A stretch of DNA of 64,000 nucleotides from Quercus robur (taxonomy: Eukaryota > Streptophyta > Magnoliopsida > Fagales > Fagaceae): positions 35,194,501 through 35,258,500 of the forward strand of contig NC_065539.1 of the NCBI RefSeq assembly GCF_932294415.1. Direction: 5' to 3'. This document shows positions 38,079 to 50,473 of this stretch, piece by piece. How positions within the stretch are numbered: position 1 is the first letter of the stretch; each line of letters opens with the position of its first letter. Made by a program: the position numbers and the translations under genes. The notes beneath the pieces were generated by a model. The model saw nothing but the letters and a program-made list of their open reading frames with translations. It was not told where the DNA came from and did not search any database.

Positions 38079-41000
38079 TCATCTGAAGGACTCAACTGGC
38101 GCGGATTCTTCAAGAAGCGCAGCAGCCTCAAAGCATTCGGCAGCCTCTAGCTGTGTTGCTCCAATGTCAGCTTTGTAGAGAAGCCCAAGATTGTACCAGG
38201 CAGAAGGATTTGTTCTGTCTAGTCGAAGTGCATCAGTGAGAAAACTTCGCACAACTGCCAATGATTGGCCTCCGAGCTCTCGAAGGATGCATGCTGTGGA
38301 TATCAAGCTTGGAACATGGTTGGGTTCAACATCTAATGCTTTCCTGAATGATTTCAGGGCTTCTTGGTGGAGACCCTTGGCTTTATAGAGTAAACCTAAC
38401 AAGTCACCAAGTTTTAGGTTCCTTAATCAACAATATAATCAAATATTTTTGCATATGAACAGTGGACACCCCATAAGATTGTTTCAAAATACTCAAGGAA
38501 GAGAGACTTGATTAAACTTTGATAGTGCCAAGAGCCTTGTTGCTCAACTAGTTGGTACCTCTTGGTGTTTCTAGTGAAAATATCCAGGATTCAAATCCCC
38601 CTTCTCCCCTATTGTAACTATTGAATTATCAAAAAAAAAAAAAAAGACTTTGATAGCAATTTTAACGAGAAATAATTCCAGATACAGTTCTACTCTATAT
38701 CAAGCAACTTGAGTTTTGGCACTATGTCTTGACATCATTCTAAAATGAAGCAATTTGCACCATGTCCCATGTCTCTAAGGGCTATTGAGTAGAAGGGAAC
38801 TAAAAAATAAGAACATAAAAGCTAAGAGGAAATTCAAGATATATACAAATTAAATATAAAAGTAGTGATTGAATGAGAACTTACCTGTTGAATGCCATCT
38901 AGAAGCGGAATAAGGATTGATAGCCTGGGATTTTGAAAGACAGACTTCAGCATCCCGCCATTGTGACAAGCTTGTGTAGACATTAGCTAAATCATGCCAC
39001 GTTTCCATTTCTAAGCTTCTGTCATGATTTCTCCTATTCTGTAAGAGAAAATTGTAACAAAAGTAGGTCATTTGCTACCTCAAAACGGTCTTCTGGGAAT
39101 AATAATTGGGTGCATAGATCAAAGTTAAGCTAATCTCCTTTCCATTATTTTAAAAAAAAAAAGAAAAAGAAAAAAAAAAAGGCTTTTATACTTAGCCTGC
39201 ACATATTCTCTATCTTTTACAAATAGGGAATAGCAAATCAAAATTCCTAACCAAAATATAAGGGAAAATAATTTCTTTAAAAAAAGACATGTCATATATG
39301 CTTCAAAATTTACACTCCTTTGTTTCACTGTAAAATATTTTCTTAGTCACAGAAGGAAATATGCAAAGCTGTTTCAATAAATGAAAAGAAGGTCCATCTG
39401 GACACATTTTCAAGTTAATGAAAACATGATTCTATATTTCAACATCTAATTACAAGGGCACAAACCTAACGTGGATGCCCACCAAACACCATACCTTTAG
39501 AAGCTTCTTCCCAACACCTAAACTTTTGGTCCGAACTTGAAGAACAGCAAGAAGATGAGTATATGTCTCTATGGCATTCTTTAACTGACCCTGTGCAATC
39601 TGGAGCTTAGCTTTAGTTCGCAACAGTTCTCCTTGATCCCACTTCCCAGTCTGATCTAAAGCAGCATTAATTAGTGTCTCTGCATCACTGAACCGTTTTT
39701 GAGCTGACAATATCCGTGCCGAAAGGATATACCCTTTAACACTAGAGCCAGCCTCAAGTTTCAAAAGCTGCTTTGCATAATAAAGGGCTACATCCAATTT
39801 CCTTTGTTCAGCATGCTCTAGACAAAGATGAAAAACAATGCTTGGATCTCTTTCTCTCATTGTTCTCTCAGCAGTTCCCAGTGCTTCAATTGCTTCAGAC
39901 TGCTTCAAAATCCTCTCAGAATCGGAAGCAACCAATCTGGATTTACCTGACAATAGAACACCCAGTAAGCAGTTTGCAACACTAAACACTTGGCTGCATT
40001 TTCCTTGCAGTCCAGAAAGCGCTTTGTGAGAATAATTAATCCCTTCCTCAATGCAAACCAAATTCTCTCCACAAATTTTTGAAGCCAGTAATAACTCTGG
40101 TATGCAATCATGGTTCTCTCTATCATGCAAAAAGTTCCTCAAAAGATTCAAAGCAATCATGTTTTCGCCTTCCCCATAATAACAGAGAGCTAGAGTGCTA
40201 TATCTTTCCTTTCTATCCATGATCCCTGGAAGCAATTCTTCAACCTGATGAGCTAGGGCCCTCAATTCCCCTGAAACAGATAGGGCAAAAGAAAGGTGAT
40301 CAATGATTGATGGGTCCCATACAATCCTTTTAAGAACAAATTTTCTTAGTAGAATCAGTAACAGAAGAACAGCCTCCTCTAAATTATTTCTTGGCACAAA
40401 GGAGCCTCCCATCTGTGAACGAAGATTTGGGGGATTTGCATCACAACCACTATACAGAAGAAAAATGGCAAATTCTTTTTCTATCTTTGCAGTAGTTTCT
40501 GTGTCAAGATTCCAATGATAAAGTAGAGCTCTCCTGTATGATAGGATAGCTTCTTGGGGAGACCCAGCAAGCTTCCATAACTCCGGAAGCAATTCGACAG
40601 CTCTGTTTAGAGTCTCTTGTAATTTACAATCTGATGCAAAGTTTTCAGTCAAGCCTTCTGGTAATGCAGATTCAACAGTGTCCAAAATTACTTTGCAAGA
40701 CTGAGCAGCTTCTGTGAAAATGGGTTAGGAAGGAAGGTTAGCCATGCAGTAATTTTATAAACAAACCATCTCAGAAACCTTAAAATTTTCATTTCTATGT
40801 GATCCTTGGCAGGGAAGATAAGGGAGAGAGAGAGAGAGCCCACAACAAGCACAATCTTTTTTTTTCTTCTTTTTTTTGGGGGTTTGGGGGGGGGGGGGGG
40901 TGTTGAGGGGATAACTTGTAATGCACAAATCACCTAAATAATTACTTTATACTGGTCGATTGATTACACAATACATAAATTCCTAATTTAGTAAAGAAAA

Positions 41001-43036
41001 CTGATCATGGGATTCAGTATGCTGGTGACCTCTAAATATAAATGACCGTTAAGAAAATGTTGCTTGGTTCGTTGCAAGTTCATGAGTCCAAAAATGTACA
41101 AGACAATCTGAAAGATAATTGAAACAACATAAGGAGAAGAAAGATAAACAGGAAGCGGAAATCAAATTGAGATGGAGGGAATACCTCCAAACCTCCCAAG
41201 ACCCTGACATGATTTTGCTTTGAGGAAAATAGCTTCAAGTAGTAAACTAACAGCATGCATTGACATTAGTGGGGCAGCATCACTTTGTGAATGGCGTCTA
41301 TTGTATTCACATCTTCTAGAAATGGAGACTTTCATCTTGGGGGTAACTGCAGCAATGTCTATTCCTTCAAATACATGAAGTGCAGCTTCTATGTTACCTT
41401 TTTGATACTCAAGCCTTCCTAATAAAGCTCTTGCTTCCTAAAGAAGTTAGACATTTTTCTTAGCCTTAAAAATTTGTAAAGAAGATTCTAAAAAGATTCA
41501 AAGCAAGCCCAGATTGCAGAATAACATGTAGTCTAGCCATAACCATGCAAAAACTAGAGATATGAGGACATTGGCTGAAATTTCAAGAAGCCCCTGTTAT
41601 AAAGAATCTCAAGGAAAAGCATATAATATATTTACATCATATCAATAAATATAAGGGACTTAACTCCTATGAGAAACTGAGTCACATGTTTTCATTTCCA
41701 TGTCATGTATGAATGGGCCATTATAACCAAGTTACTGAAAATCAAATTGGTACATTATCAATATCGATGAAAGAAAATATTTGGAGCAACAGCATTCCTG
41801 TTTAAGTCCTGGTTCTAGGAGATCAACATGCCCAAAATAACTAGTTCTTCAGTTATGGAAAACATGGAGATCAAAGATAAAATATCATACATTCAACTAC
41901 CCAACTTTGGATACATCCATTGAAAATGCAGTGGAGAGATCACAAGTTACATGGAAAATAGCACATGTCATGAACTAATCGAACCCCCTAAACCCCACTC
42001 CCATGCAACTCAAGTACTCAACCAATAGACAAAAGACGTTGCATCACTAAAACCAATGCCTAAGTGAAGGAATGGGTTGTAGTAACACAACAAATTTTTG
42101 AAGTTTCATGGAATAAAATAAATCCATTATTCAACAAATTTAGTAGAGATTCCATGATTCCAGCATAGCAAAATTTGACGGTGTTCATGATCTCTCCAAA
42201 TTAGACATATATACTATAGTCTCAGGCATCATTAGAGAGCTATCTTTACCATAGAATATTGGAATTGCCAATTTTTTTTTAAAAAGAATTCATTTGGTTT
42301 AGTATTACAATGTACTGCCCTTAATATAACTGTAACCAATGACCATCCAGAGAAAAAAAAAAAAAAGGCAAATCTATCTAAAACAGGATAAACCAACTAA
42401 GGAATTCTCATTGTCAGAGTCACTCCCACCTCAAAATGACTTTACAAATGTACAGCTAAATAACAGTAAAACAAAGACTTATGGCCTTTTTGGTTCGTAT
42501 GAACTTGACTACTTCATTTTGTCTTACCATATAATTTAAATCCATATCTCAAATGGAGCAATCAAAAACAGGTTGAAGTATTTACTACAATGGATGAATA
42601 AATCATATCTATAAATTTTCCCATTATAATGCTCAATTTGTTCATTGAAGATCATATAAAGTGAAAACGTAACCATAAAAAATTTCGTAGTATGACCAGA
42701 CAGGCTCTTAGTTTACATATTACAGATAAACAAAAATACAACAGAAAAGGCAAGAGATCAGCAAAAATAGGTATAACTAACCTCATAGTTCAGATAACCA
42801 CTCTCACGAAGAGAGCACTCTGCTTCTTCAATGTTGCTATTGTCCACCTTTGTTTCCATCTCACCAGCTCGGGATGAATAGCCACTTGCTGAATAGTCCC
42901 GAGTTGCTAAGGACTCCGATGAATGAACCATTTCATCTACCTTCAATTGCTCACCTGAACAAATACACTTCATCATCTTCTGCAATCTCCCTTGAATGAT
43001 AATTACTCCCTTATTCACCCAATTCTTAAGTCTCAT
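38079..43036 (-). CDS. NPGR2: NPG1-related TPR protein (NPGR2-like), five coding exons
   Basis: Calmodulin-binding tetratricopeptide-repeat protein of the plant NPG1/NPGR family, named after a pollen-germination gene in Arabidopsis. Exons in coding order: 43036-42782, 41437-41185, 40711-39495, 39038-38885, 38395-38079. All are GT-AG and the frame stays open for 731 aa. The N-terminus has MKCICSGEQ and SLATRDYSASG, a family signature. TPR-like helical repeats follow throughout, for example EARALLGRLEYQKGNIEAAL and the C-terminal block LGLLYKAD…EAAECFEAA. The ending EESAPVESFR matches the NPGR2 branch rather than NPG1. The large third exon holds 406 residues. The start is the upstream in-frame ATG; a start about 20 residues further in (MMKCICSG) is equally possible. 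In family members these proteins scaffold membrane-associated complexes. Confidence 0.92.
38526..38646 (+). mobile_element. tRNA-derived SINE
   Basis: Head TGCCAAGAGCCTTGTTGCTC (A-box region), B-box GATTCAAATCCCCC, and a poly-A tail. It is flanked by direct repeats ACTTTGATAG at 38516-38525 and 38647-38656. Related by its head sequence to the SINE at 17415. It sits in the fourth intron of the NPGR2-like gene, opposite to the gene's direction. Confidence 0.8.
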
Positions 43037-43039
43037 ACT

Positions 43040-43668
43040 GGATCAATCCACTTGAAATTCTTCTAAACTAGCATCAACCATAGAACTATAAATCAGAACC
43101 CAGAAATTACCCAACACCCCAGCTCATATAAGCGCACATAAATTCCTAGATAATAAGCAGAGTGTTAGTGCTCAACCAGTGAATTCTTGAGAGTACTAGA
43201 TTCCATATATATCAAAATGAACTAAGAAAATGAAACTATCCCAAAATTCCAACTTTCAACAAGTTTTCTTTTTGGTTCCTATTCAATTATGTTATGAAGC
43301 TTATGCTATAAACATGTCCAATTCAGAATCCTACTATCTAGGATTCGAACATCCAAATTATGTAATGACATGAAAAACCAACCAAAATTTCTGCAACCCC
43401 ACTTCACAACTCCATCAGAATTCGCAAACAAGAAACCTTAAGTACCCCAAAAGCCCATCAAAGATGAATAAAAGAAGAAACTTTAGAGTATAAAAAAACA
43501 CCCAGAAGAATCCAACAACAACCCAGATGAAGTAAATACAAGCCACAAGATATTACAGCTAAGCAATATGATTATGGAAGCTAAAGTTGCAGAAAAGGAA
43601 ACACCCATTACAACTACAACTTAGAAGAAAGAACAAAAGAGATTAAAACAGCATCTTAAGAAAGTACC
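43040..43668 (-). other. Candidate 5' UTR intron of the NPGR2-like gene
   Basis: On the minus strand AACCAAAAG is followed by GTACTTTC near 43668, a donor. TTGATCCAG precedes the start-codon context at 43036, an acceptor. A leader exon would then lie at about 43669-43950. The splice signals are ordinary and unsupported by coding phase. Confidence 0.35.
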
Positions 43669-43949
43669 TTTTGGTTAAGAAAAAGCATTGACTGAGCCCA
43701 CCAGACATCAACACCACCGTGCATCTCTCCAGTTCCTACAACCAAAAAAGGTCCCTTGATTTTCTCTTGCTAAACAAGAATCCAAAGCTGCAATGACTTT
43801 TTGCTCTCTTTTTATGACTTTGAGCCTGTATTTCTTGTAACTCACTGCTCCTTTGCCTCTTCTACGCTTTTGATATATTGTTAGTTCAAAATTCAAACAG
43901 TACGGAGACAAGTCAGAGTTTGTGCATTAAATGATGAAATGTACCTTCT

Positions 43950-45070
43950 AATTCTGCTTTCGAAGCTGTGAATGTGTGAACAGAAGAAAGATTTTGTTTA
44001 AACTTTTTTATTTTGTGTTGTTTAATCTTTATTTTAGTCTAAATTGGAACGAGTATTTATACTTTATTATATTAAATTTTATTATTAAAGAAAGAAAAAT
44101 TGTCATTCTGGAATCTGAATGGAAAGGAAATGTAGCGGGGCCCAGTTTCCTCCTTGTGTGGTCAACTACTCAACTGCCGGCCCCTTAACGTTACAAAAGA
44201 AAATCTCTTTTTGGTTTCCAGTTGTGTTCAATTTGTTGACTTCATACTTCACATTAAATTTTAAGCAAAAACACTAGGCCTTAATTTTGTACGAGAAATG
44301 TTATAGAAATTATTTTTAGAAATATTTTATTAAGGAAAGGGTTAAATAATAAATATTTAAAAAATAAAAAAATTAACCATTAAACACACACTTAATTACA
44401 CTCATTTATCAAACTCAAATAATAAATGTTGTTGATAATTTTTTATATTTTTCATAAAAATGATATTAAAACTTTCTTATTATGATTTATTAACAATTGT
44501 TTTTATTGTGAGTGTCTTTTAGCTCAACTGGTAAAGTTTTTAATGGTTGTATAAGAGATCTGGAGTTCTATTCCCGCTTATATCAAAAATTAATTAGTAT
44601 CTTAGTCTGATGATAAAAAACTATTATCAGGAGCAAACATCATAAATTAAAACTCTTTCTAAAAAAAAAATTGTTTTATTATGATTTATTAACAATTGTC
44701 CTAAGAGCATTCATTAACATAAACAATTTTTTATTTGGTCTCAAGTTTTCATACCTCTCATTTGGGCCGTATTTTTTTAAATTTACTGTAATTTTGGTCC
44801 TTACTAACATTTCACTTATAGAAACCGCTATTTTTAAACTACTAGTCAATACATTAGAGGATTTTGAGTCTAAAATAGTGTCAATTTTGAGCCCTTTGGT
44901 TAGATTGTTGAGCTTGGTGAAGGAGAAGTGATACCCAAACGAGAGGATGATTTGAGTGAGCATTACTTTGGCCTTTTTCTAACATGTGACCAACCGTTAG
45001 ATGCCATTTGGTCAACCATTTTTTTAATTTTTTTTTTTAAAAAATAGTTTGGTCCAAGCCAAATCACTTA
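43950..45070. other. Intergenic, upstream of the NPGR2-like gene
   Basis: AT-rich; apart from the SINE at 44501-44675 nothing is recognised. The minus-strand promoter of the NPGR2-like gene should lie at its left end. The complementary ORFs at 44671-44963 look random. Confidence 0.4.
44501..44675 (+). mobile_element. tRNA-derived SINE with 24-bp target duplication
   Basis: Contains TTTTAGCTCAACTGGTAAAG (A box) and GGAGTTCTATTCCC (degenerate B box), and ends in an A-run. The perfect 24-mer starting TTATTATGATTTATTAACAA lies on both sides (44477-44500 and 44676-44699), a very clear target duplication. Confidence 0.85.
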
Positions 45071-45328
45071 GTATCCGTTTGGATATACGTCCACGTCACT
45101 GCGTTTTTGCGTTTCACGTTTCAAAATTTTTTCTTTTTTAAGAAGTCAGTTTTCACATGATTATGCATTGTTCAGTGGGTCTCGTACACTATTCACGGGA
45201 CCTCAAACCTCTTTTTTCAACAAAACTTTCATTAAAAATGGGTCTCATAGCACTATTCACATATTTAAAAATTATTTTGCTACAGTGTTTTCAATTTTCA
45301 GCAAAATAAGCGATATCCAAACAAACCC
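45071..45328. mobile_element. Tourist-type MITE (PIF/Harbinger)
   Basis: Termini GTATCCGTTTGGATAT and, reversed, GGGTTTGTTTGGATAT, with TTA directly outside both (45068-45070, 45329-45331). TTA duplication and a GTTTGGAT terminus are typical of Tourist elements. It is 258 bp and non-coding. Confidence 0.8.
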
Positions 45329-46370
45329 TTAATGTTAAAAAAATAACATACTAGCTTTTTGTTAGGCCATATAGGATAAAGGTAACAAATATGAATAAGA
45401 GGACATAAAGTAAAATGTTAACCGTAAAGTTGTAATTTACAACTATATTTTTATGTTAGCTTTAATTTTGTGTCATATTTAATTGTATTTATGTTTAATC
45501 ATTTTCCTGTATTTTTTGTGAGATTTAATGTAAGGGTTGTGTGTGAGAGAGATTGGTGAAGTTTTGTGAAGATGAAGAATTCGCGACTAGCTTGCGAGTG
45601 CCAACCTGCAAAAGGCCATGTAAGAAGCACATGCTGGAATTTGAAGAGTCCCTTTGTTAGGCTGGATTTTGAGTCACTTTGCAACTCAGGCCAAGTCGCA
45701 AGTGACCTGCGAAACTCTTTACCTGGATCTTTTTGAGTGTGCTTTTTCTCATACATTTACCAACACTATATAAGCCCTCATTACCCACGAAATTGTAAAG
45801 AGTTTTTCTAAGAAACTTTTGAGAGAAAAAACCCTAGTTAAAAACTTAAGAGTTAGAGATTGTATACCCACAATCATCTATAGCATTTTTTCTAAAGTTT
45901 TCCTTTACTCTTACCTCTCCATCTACACGTCCTTGAGAGGTTCTTAGCTCAAACACTTACCTTACCCAATCTGAGTGTTAAGAGAAGTTTTTGTGCATAT
46001 GAGAAGCACTGGAAGAAGCCATTAAGTGGCGGATGCAATTTGGAGCTAATTGCGGGATCCAGATAACTAGTGAAAACATGGCTCCGTGAAACCCGTTAGT
46101 AGCTGGAACTTGAAGGGTTCAAGTACATTGGGTAGATTTGGCTTGGAGGGTTTTTTGTTATTTATGTACTTTAACTTTATTCACTAGTGGATCAATTTTG
46201 GCTTGGAAGGTTGCGAAGAAATTTTTCGCTGAGTACTTCAATTTTCTCTTTGATAACACATCTCAGTTTTATCTTGTGTTTGTATTTCTCTTCCTTACTT
46301 TTTAAACTTTACATTTATTGTTTATTGTATGTGCTTATGCCTTAGAGTAGTGTTTCAGTTTTATTATGAC
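45329..46370 (+). repeat. Possible solo LTR or retroelement fragment
   Basis: A TATATAAG box at 45767-45774 is followed by a leader-like stretch with AAACCCTAG and a GC-richer segment. Near 46140-46210, TTTGGCTTGGAGG and TTTTGGCTTGGAAGG lie about 60 bp apart, with TTCACTAGTGGATC between them. I recognise this style of sequence from plant LTR retrotransposons, but I could not find convincing TG…CA ends or a target duplication. Confidence 0.3.
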
Positions 46371-46871
46371 TAGGGGTGGCAAAATCTGACGCGACCCACG
46401 AACCCGACATGACTAACCCGTTTACAAATAGGTCATGGGTTAAGGTTAAACAGGTTTGGGTTATATTCAGGTCGACATGGCTGACCCGTTTAATAAACGG
46501 GTCATGTTCGTGTTCAACATGTGAACCCGTCTAACCCAGTTAGATAATAAATGTATTAAATTTTGTTATTATTGCTTAATTTTTTGTTGTAATTATATGT
46601 ACATTACTATATTTATGACTGTAATTGTATTTTAATTTTGGATATGTGGAAATTGATAATGGGTCATTTGTATTGAATTTTACATGACTTATCAATTAAA
46701 TGGGTTAAACGTGTCATGTCGGGTCGACCTGTTTAATAAACGGGTCGAGTTAGGGTTGATAATTCTTGACACGTTTACTAAACATGTCAGGTTCGAGTTA
46801 ACCCATATAGCAGAGTACTCATGGCTCGACACGACACGAACCCGACTCGCGAACCCAAATTGCCACCCCTA
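46371..46871. mobile_element. hAT-type non-autonomous element with 8-bp target duplication
   Basis: Ends TAGGGGTGGCAA and TTGCCACCCCTA are perfect inverted repeats. The 8-mer ATTATGAC flanks both sides (46363-46370 and 46872-46879), the length expected for hAT. Subterminal regions hold many copies of words such as GACCCGTTTA, AAACGGGTC and GGGTCGAC in both orientations, probable transposase-binding repeats. 501 bp, no transposase. Confidence 0.88.
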
Positions 46872-47159
46872 ATTATGACTCATTTATTCTTGTTTGGCAC
46901 TTAGTTAAGTTAGAGTACAAGTAATTAAGCCGTAATTTAAAATTGGGGGTCTAAATTTGCTATAGTGTTTCACAATATTCGAGCTTTCATTTACAAAAGT
47001 TTAGGGAAAAAAAAATTAAAGTTTAGGGATGAAAACCAAACTTCTTGTAAAGCTTAGGGATGAATTTTAGCCTAATTTATTTGATTATCGAATAGTTACA
47101 ACAATGATGGAAGAATTATTTGAATCCTAGTTCTCCTCGTAAAGGAGAGCATATTGTCA

Positions 47160-48204
47160 GAGCATTCTTATCAAGACTTTTAAAAAATTTAGCATTTATC
47201 ATCTCAAAACCTATATTTATAACATATAACACACCACTTTACAATATCTCTTACATCAAAACTTCTATTTTTTTAACACTTCATTTAAATATTCTTTCTT
47301 TATTATTTTTTATTCATTTTTTTTATTATTTCTCACTCTCCCCCTATCTCTCTCTCCCACTATCTTTCCATCTTTCTCAACCCGGTGAAGCTTCTTCCCT
47401 CTGATATTTGCTCTCAAAACCTCCATGGCCTAAGCTTTTCAAGCTCATCTCCAATAAACCAGGGCCACAGCCACAGCCATAGCCACCACCACCAACCATA
47501 ACCTCAACCCCCAACCACCAAAAAAAAAAAAAAAAAAAAAACCCATGGCATAAACCGAGAAGCTTCTCCCTCTCTCTAATATTTGCTCTCAAAACCTCCA
47601 TGGCCTGAGCTTTTCAAGCTCATCACCTCTAACCACGGCCACAGCCACAACCACCACCACTAACCATAACCTCAACCCCCAACCACCAAAAAAAAAAAAA
47701 AAAACCCACAGCACAAACTGCAGCGAAAACCCACCACAAAACTGCCACAAAACCCACCACCCCAGCAACCCCGATCCCCGATCCTCAACCCCGATCTTCA
47801 ACCCACGGCCTCAACCAACTCAACCCACCCACGGTCTCAACCAACCCCAACCATTGTCGGACCCACCACCGTCGGACCCTCCACCGTCAGACCTAGACCC
47901 ACTTGCAGTCATCGAGACCCATCAGACCCACAGAGAAGTTATGGGAAAGAGAGAAGAGGAAAGTGAGAGAGGAGACAGAAGAAAGAAGGGAAAAATAAAA
48001 AAACAAATATACGCACAGTTACCGTTGGAATAAAAAAATAGTTTTTGGTTTAAGATTTGAGCTACAGTGAGGTTGTATTAATACAATCTCACTGTAGCAG
48101 TATCTCAAAATTTTTGAGATTTGAAATGTTTGGAGTTGGTTTTTTGGTGTATTGGTGATAAAATTTAGCATATGGCACTTTTAGCATCATTAATGGGAAT
48201 GCTC
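47160..48204. mobile_element. Harbinger-like TIR element with 3-bp target duplication
   Basis: Termini GAGCATTC…GAATGCTC with TCA directly outside both (47157-47159, 48205-48207). Inverted similarity continues weakly inward (TTTAGCAT words). The middle is C-rich on + with CCACCACC words and carries a 175-bp tandem duplication. No transposase ORF; the minus-strand ORFs at 47377-47801 encode only glycine/valine/phenylalanine-rich compositional peptides. Superfamily assignment rests on duplication length and is tentative. Confidence 0.65.
47386..47699. repeat. 175-bp tandem duplication inside the 47160-48204 element
   Basis: ATATTTGCTCTCAAAACCTC occurs at 47404 and 47579. Similarity runs from GAAGCTTCTTCCC through the CCACCACC segment to the poly-A run after CAACCACC, about 90% by eye. 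Confidence 0.85.
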
Positions 48205-48983
48205 TCACTAGACTAAAACTACAGTACTCTTAAATAAATATGTAACTAATAAATACAATAAATGACAAAATAGCTTCTGTCTAGTTAAGGCCATTATTAG
48301 TTTACCTTACCAACTTTTCTTACATTCTTGTATTCTGGATTATGGTCAAATATAAAAAGACCCCTTCCGATTTGGGTCAATTGCAAATTGGTACTTTATG
48401 TTATCAATTTTGTCTTTTTGGCCTCTGAAATTTAAAAATTGTTCAATTTGACTCACCCATATCAATTATGTGCATGTGTTATTTTTAAATGATTTTTTTT
48501 TTTTTTTTTTTTAGTAAAGAGGTCATGTGCACACCAAGTTGCCATTGGGACAATTCTTAAAACTCATGGATCAATAATTCAAATGTGATAGCACATGGGA
48601 TTAGTTTGCAACTAATCCAAACCCTAAGGTGTCTTTTTTGGCCTTTGGATTAAATGGCAACTTTGCAAGTTTAATACCTCATGTTGCCGTCTAAATTAAC
48701 AAAAAATGACATAAATACAAATTTATTTTTGTTAAGGGTTTCTAGAAAGTGAAAAAAATTAATTGTATTTATTATTCATTATCATGAGCCCTTAGGGAAC
48801 TTTTTAATAGGAGCCCTAAATTTATTTATTATATATAGCATGTTAAAGTTTACTACTAAACATTACATCTTTATACTAAGGATTAAGCTCCTCAAAAGTT
48901 ACCATGGCTTTTGAGTAAAGTTGTAGTGTGCCTTTGTGTTAGAATCCCTTTCTCTCTCCCTTGTGTGTGTGTTTGTTTCTCAC

Positions 48984-49019
<36 letters not shown>

Positions 49020-49022
49020 CAA
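48205..49022. other. Intergenic
   Basis: AT-rich with long homopolymers (poly-T about 48490-48512, poly-A 48984-49017). I see no gene or element ends. Confidence 0.4.
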
Positions 49023-49412
49023 GGATTGAACCATACGCTATAACAATAGGATGTTTGAAAGTCCGAATTGAAATTATCAAAGATTTCATATTTGTATAAA
49101 ACTCAGCTAATGAGATTTGTATAATTGAACAGTAAGCTTTTTATAGTTAAAAAAAGAATTTTTTCATTAGAGAAGTAACATTGTGAAAGATCATGGATTT
49201 ACCTGTTGCATTAATATAATGGATTGAGCCATACGCTAAACAATAGGATGTTGAAATTCCCAATTGTAATCACCAAAGATCTTTGGCTTGTATTGCGCCC
49301 AGCTCTTAAGGTTTTTATAAACGAGTAGTAAGTTTTTCTTTTTAAATAAACAAATATGTTATTCCTTTAGAGAAGGAACATTGTAAGGGGATATGGAATT
49401 ATTGTTGCATTG
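49023..49412. repeat. 198-bp tandem duplication
   Basis: GGATTGAACCATACGCTA at 49023 recurs as GGATTGAGCCATACGCTA at 49221. Corresponding blocks follow in the same order to GTTGCATTAAT and GTTGCATTGAT. Identity is roughly 75-80% by eye, so it is older than the adjacent retrotransposon. Non-coding. Confidence 0.8.
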
Positions 49413-49633
49413 ATAAAAACTTTAATAGGGGGAGCTAGTGTCATATTGATAAACCTCAAGGTAGATTGGTTTGATTTACTCTCTTAATTTTATTTTGAAC
49501 ACAAGCCGAGTTTGAGTTCATCATCAAGTTAGATTATTTGTGCAAGCTTAATTCTTTTTTTTTTTTTTTTTTGGTGAACAAACTCAAGCTTGTTCACAAG
49601 ATATTTGATTAATTTTTTTTCATATAAATTAAA

Positions 49634-50419
49634 TGTAGGGGCAAGGGCCCAAGATCGTATATTGGGCCTTGGGTTTTATCCGAGGATATAGATGGGTCCG
49701 AGGAGGAGCAAATAATTATTAGATATTCCCAGACCAGGTCCCATAAGTAGGGAGCAAATGAAAGGTTGTTTGAGGAGTAGCTCCTCCTCGGACTTGATGA
49801 ACATGGTTCAAAGTATATAATCCAGCAATTAAAGTGACCTTCCAAGAAGTTTCAATGATAGGGATGTGCCTCATGAACATACGAGAAGGAAGAAGACTTA
49901 AAAATATCTAAGGAAAAGCTGCCACCACCACATTAAATGCACTGAAACTACTTTTTTGGCCGCATTTATGTGGAGAAGACCTCTGAACAGTGCTACCTTG
50001 ACTACCGCAACTCACAGAAAACTAGAGAGGGTGTCTGATGGGACAAGTACTCAAGTAAAGACTCGGATGATCAACAGGTGTAGGATGAGGATGGTTCGGA
50101 GGAGGATATATAGTGGGAAGGATTCTTCGTAAGAGAAGGATCCAAAAAAAAGGGGAGAGAGAACACTGTAGTAATCAAAATTGTCTCTGTATTTAACTGT
50201 GATCAATATGTATAATTAAGGGCTCCTCGGACTGAAAGTCTATTGATATCAATCAATACATCTTGTTAGTGCCTGATTGTCATTTAAATTCCATATTAGT
50301 TGTTGTTCAATTCATTAGGGCCAAGTTCTTTAATCCACTCTCTACAAATTTATTGTATTGGGCTCATTGGGCCGATATCTCATATACTTTGGGTCTGGGT
50401 CACAAATCGAGATCCTACA
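49634..50419 (+). repeat. 5' LTR (786 bp)
   Basis: Starts TGTAGGGGCA and ends GATCCTACA. A TATATA box at 50107-50112 is followed by a purine-rich leader, so transcription probably starts near 50140. Preceded by the TTAAA target duplication. Confidence 0.93.
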
Positions 50420-50420
50420 A

Positions 50421-50437
50421 TTGGCGCCGTCTGTGGG
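50421..50437 (+). promoter_or_regulatory. Primer-binding site
   Basis: TTGGCGCCGTCTGTGGG begins one base after the LTR. TGGCGCCGT equals the complement of the 3' end of plant tRNA-Asp (…ACGGCGCCA), after which the match stops. It is the usual site of this gypsy group. Confidence 0.85.
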
Positions 50438-50473
50438 AAAAAACCTGTGTAATAGTGAAAACAACAGTCAAAT

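Noticed and set aside
44671..44963. Complementary ORFs of 86 and 94 codons
   Set aside because: Both strands open by chance in AT-rich DNA next to a SINE; no splice sites or domains.
47377..47801. Glycine/valine-rich minus-strand ORFs
   Set aside because: They arise from CCACCACC and poly-A tracts inside a transposable element, and the two ORFs reflect its 175-bp duplication.
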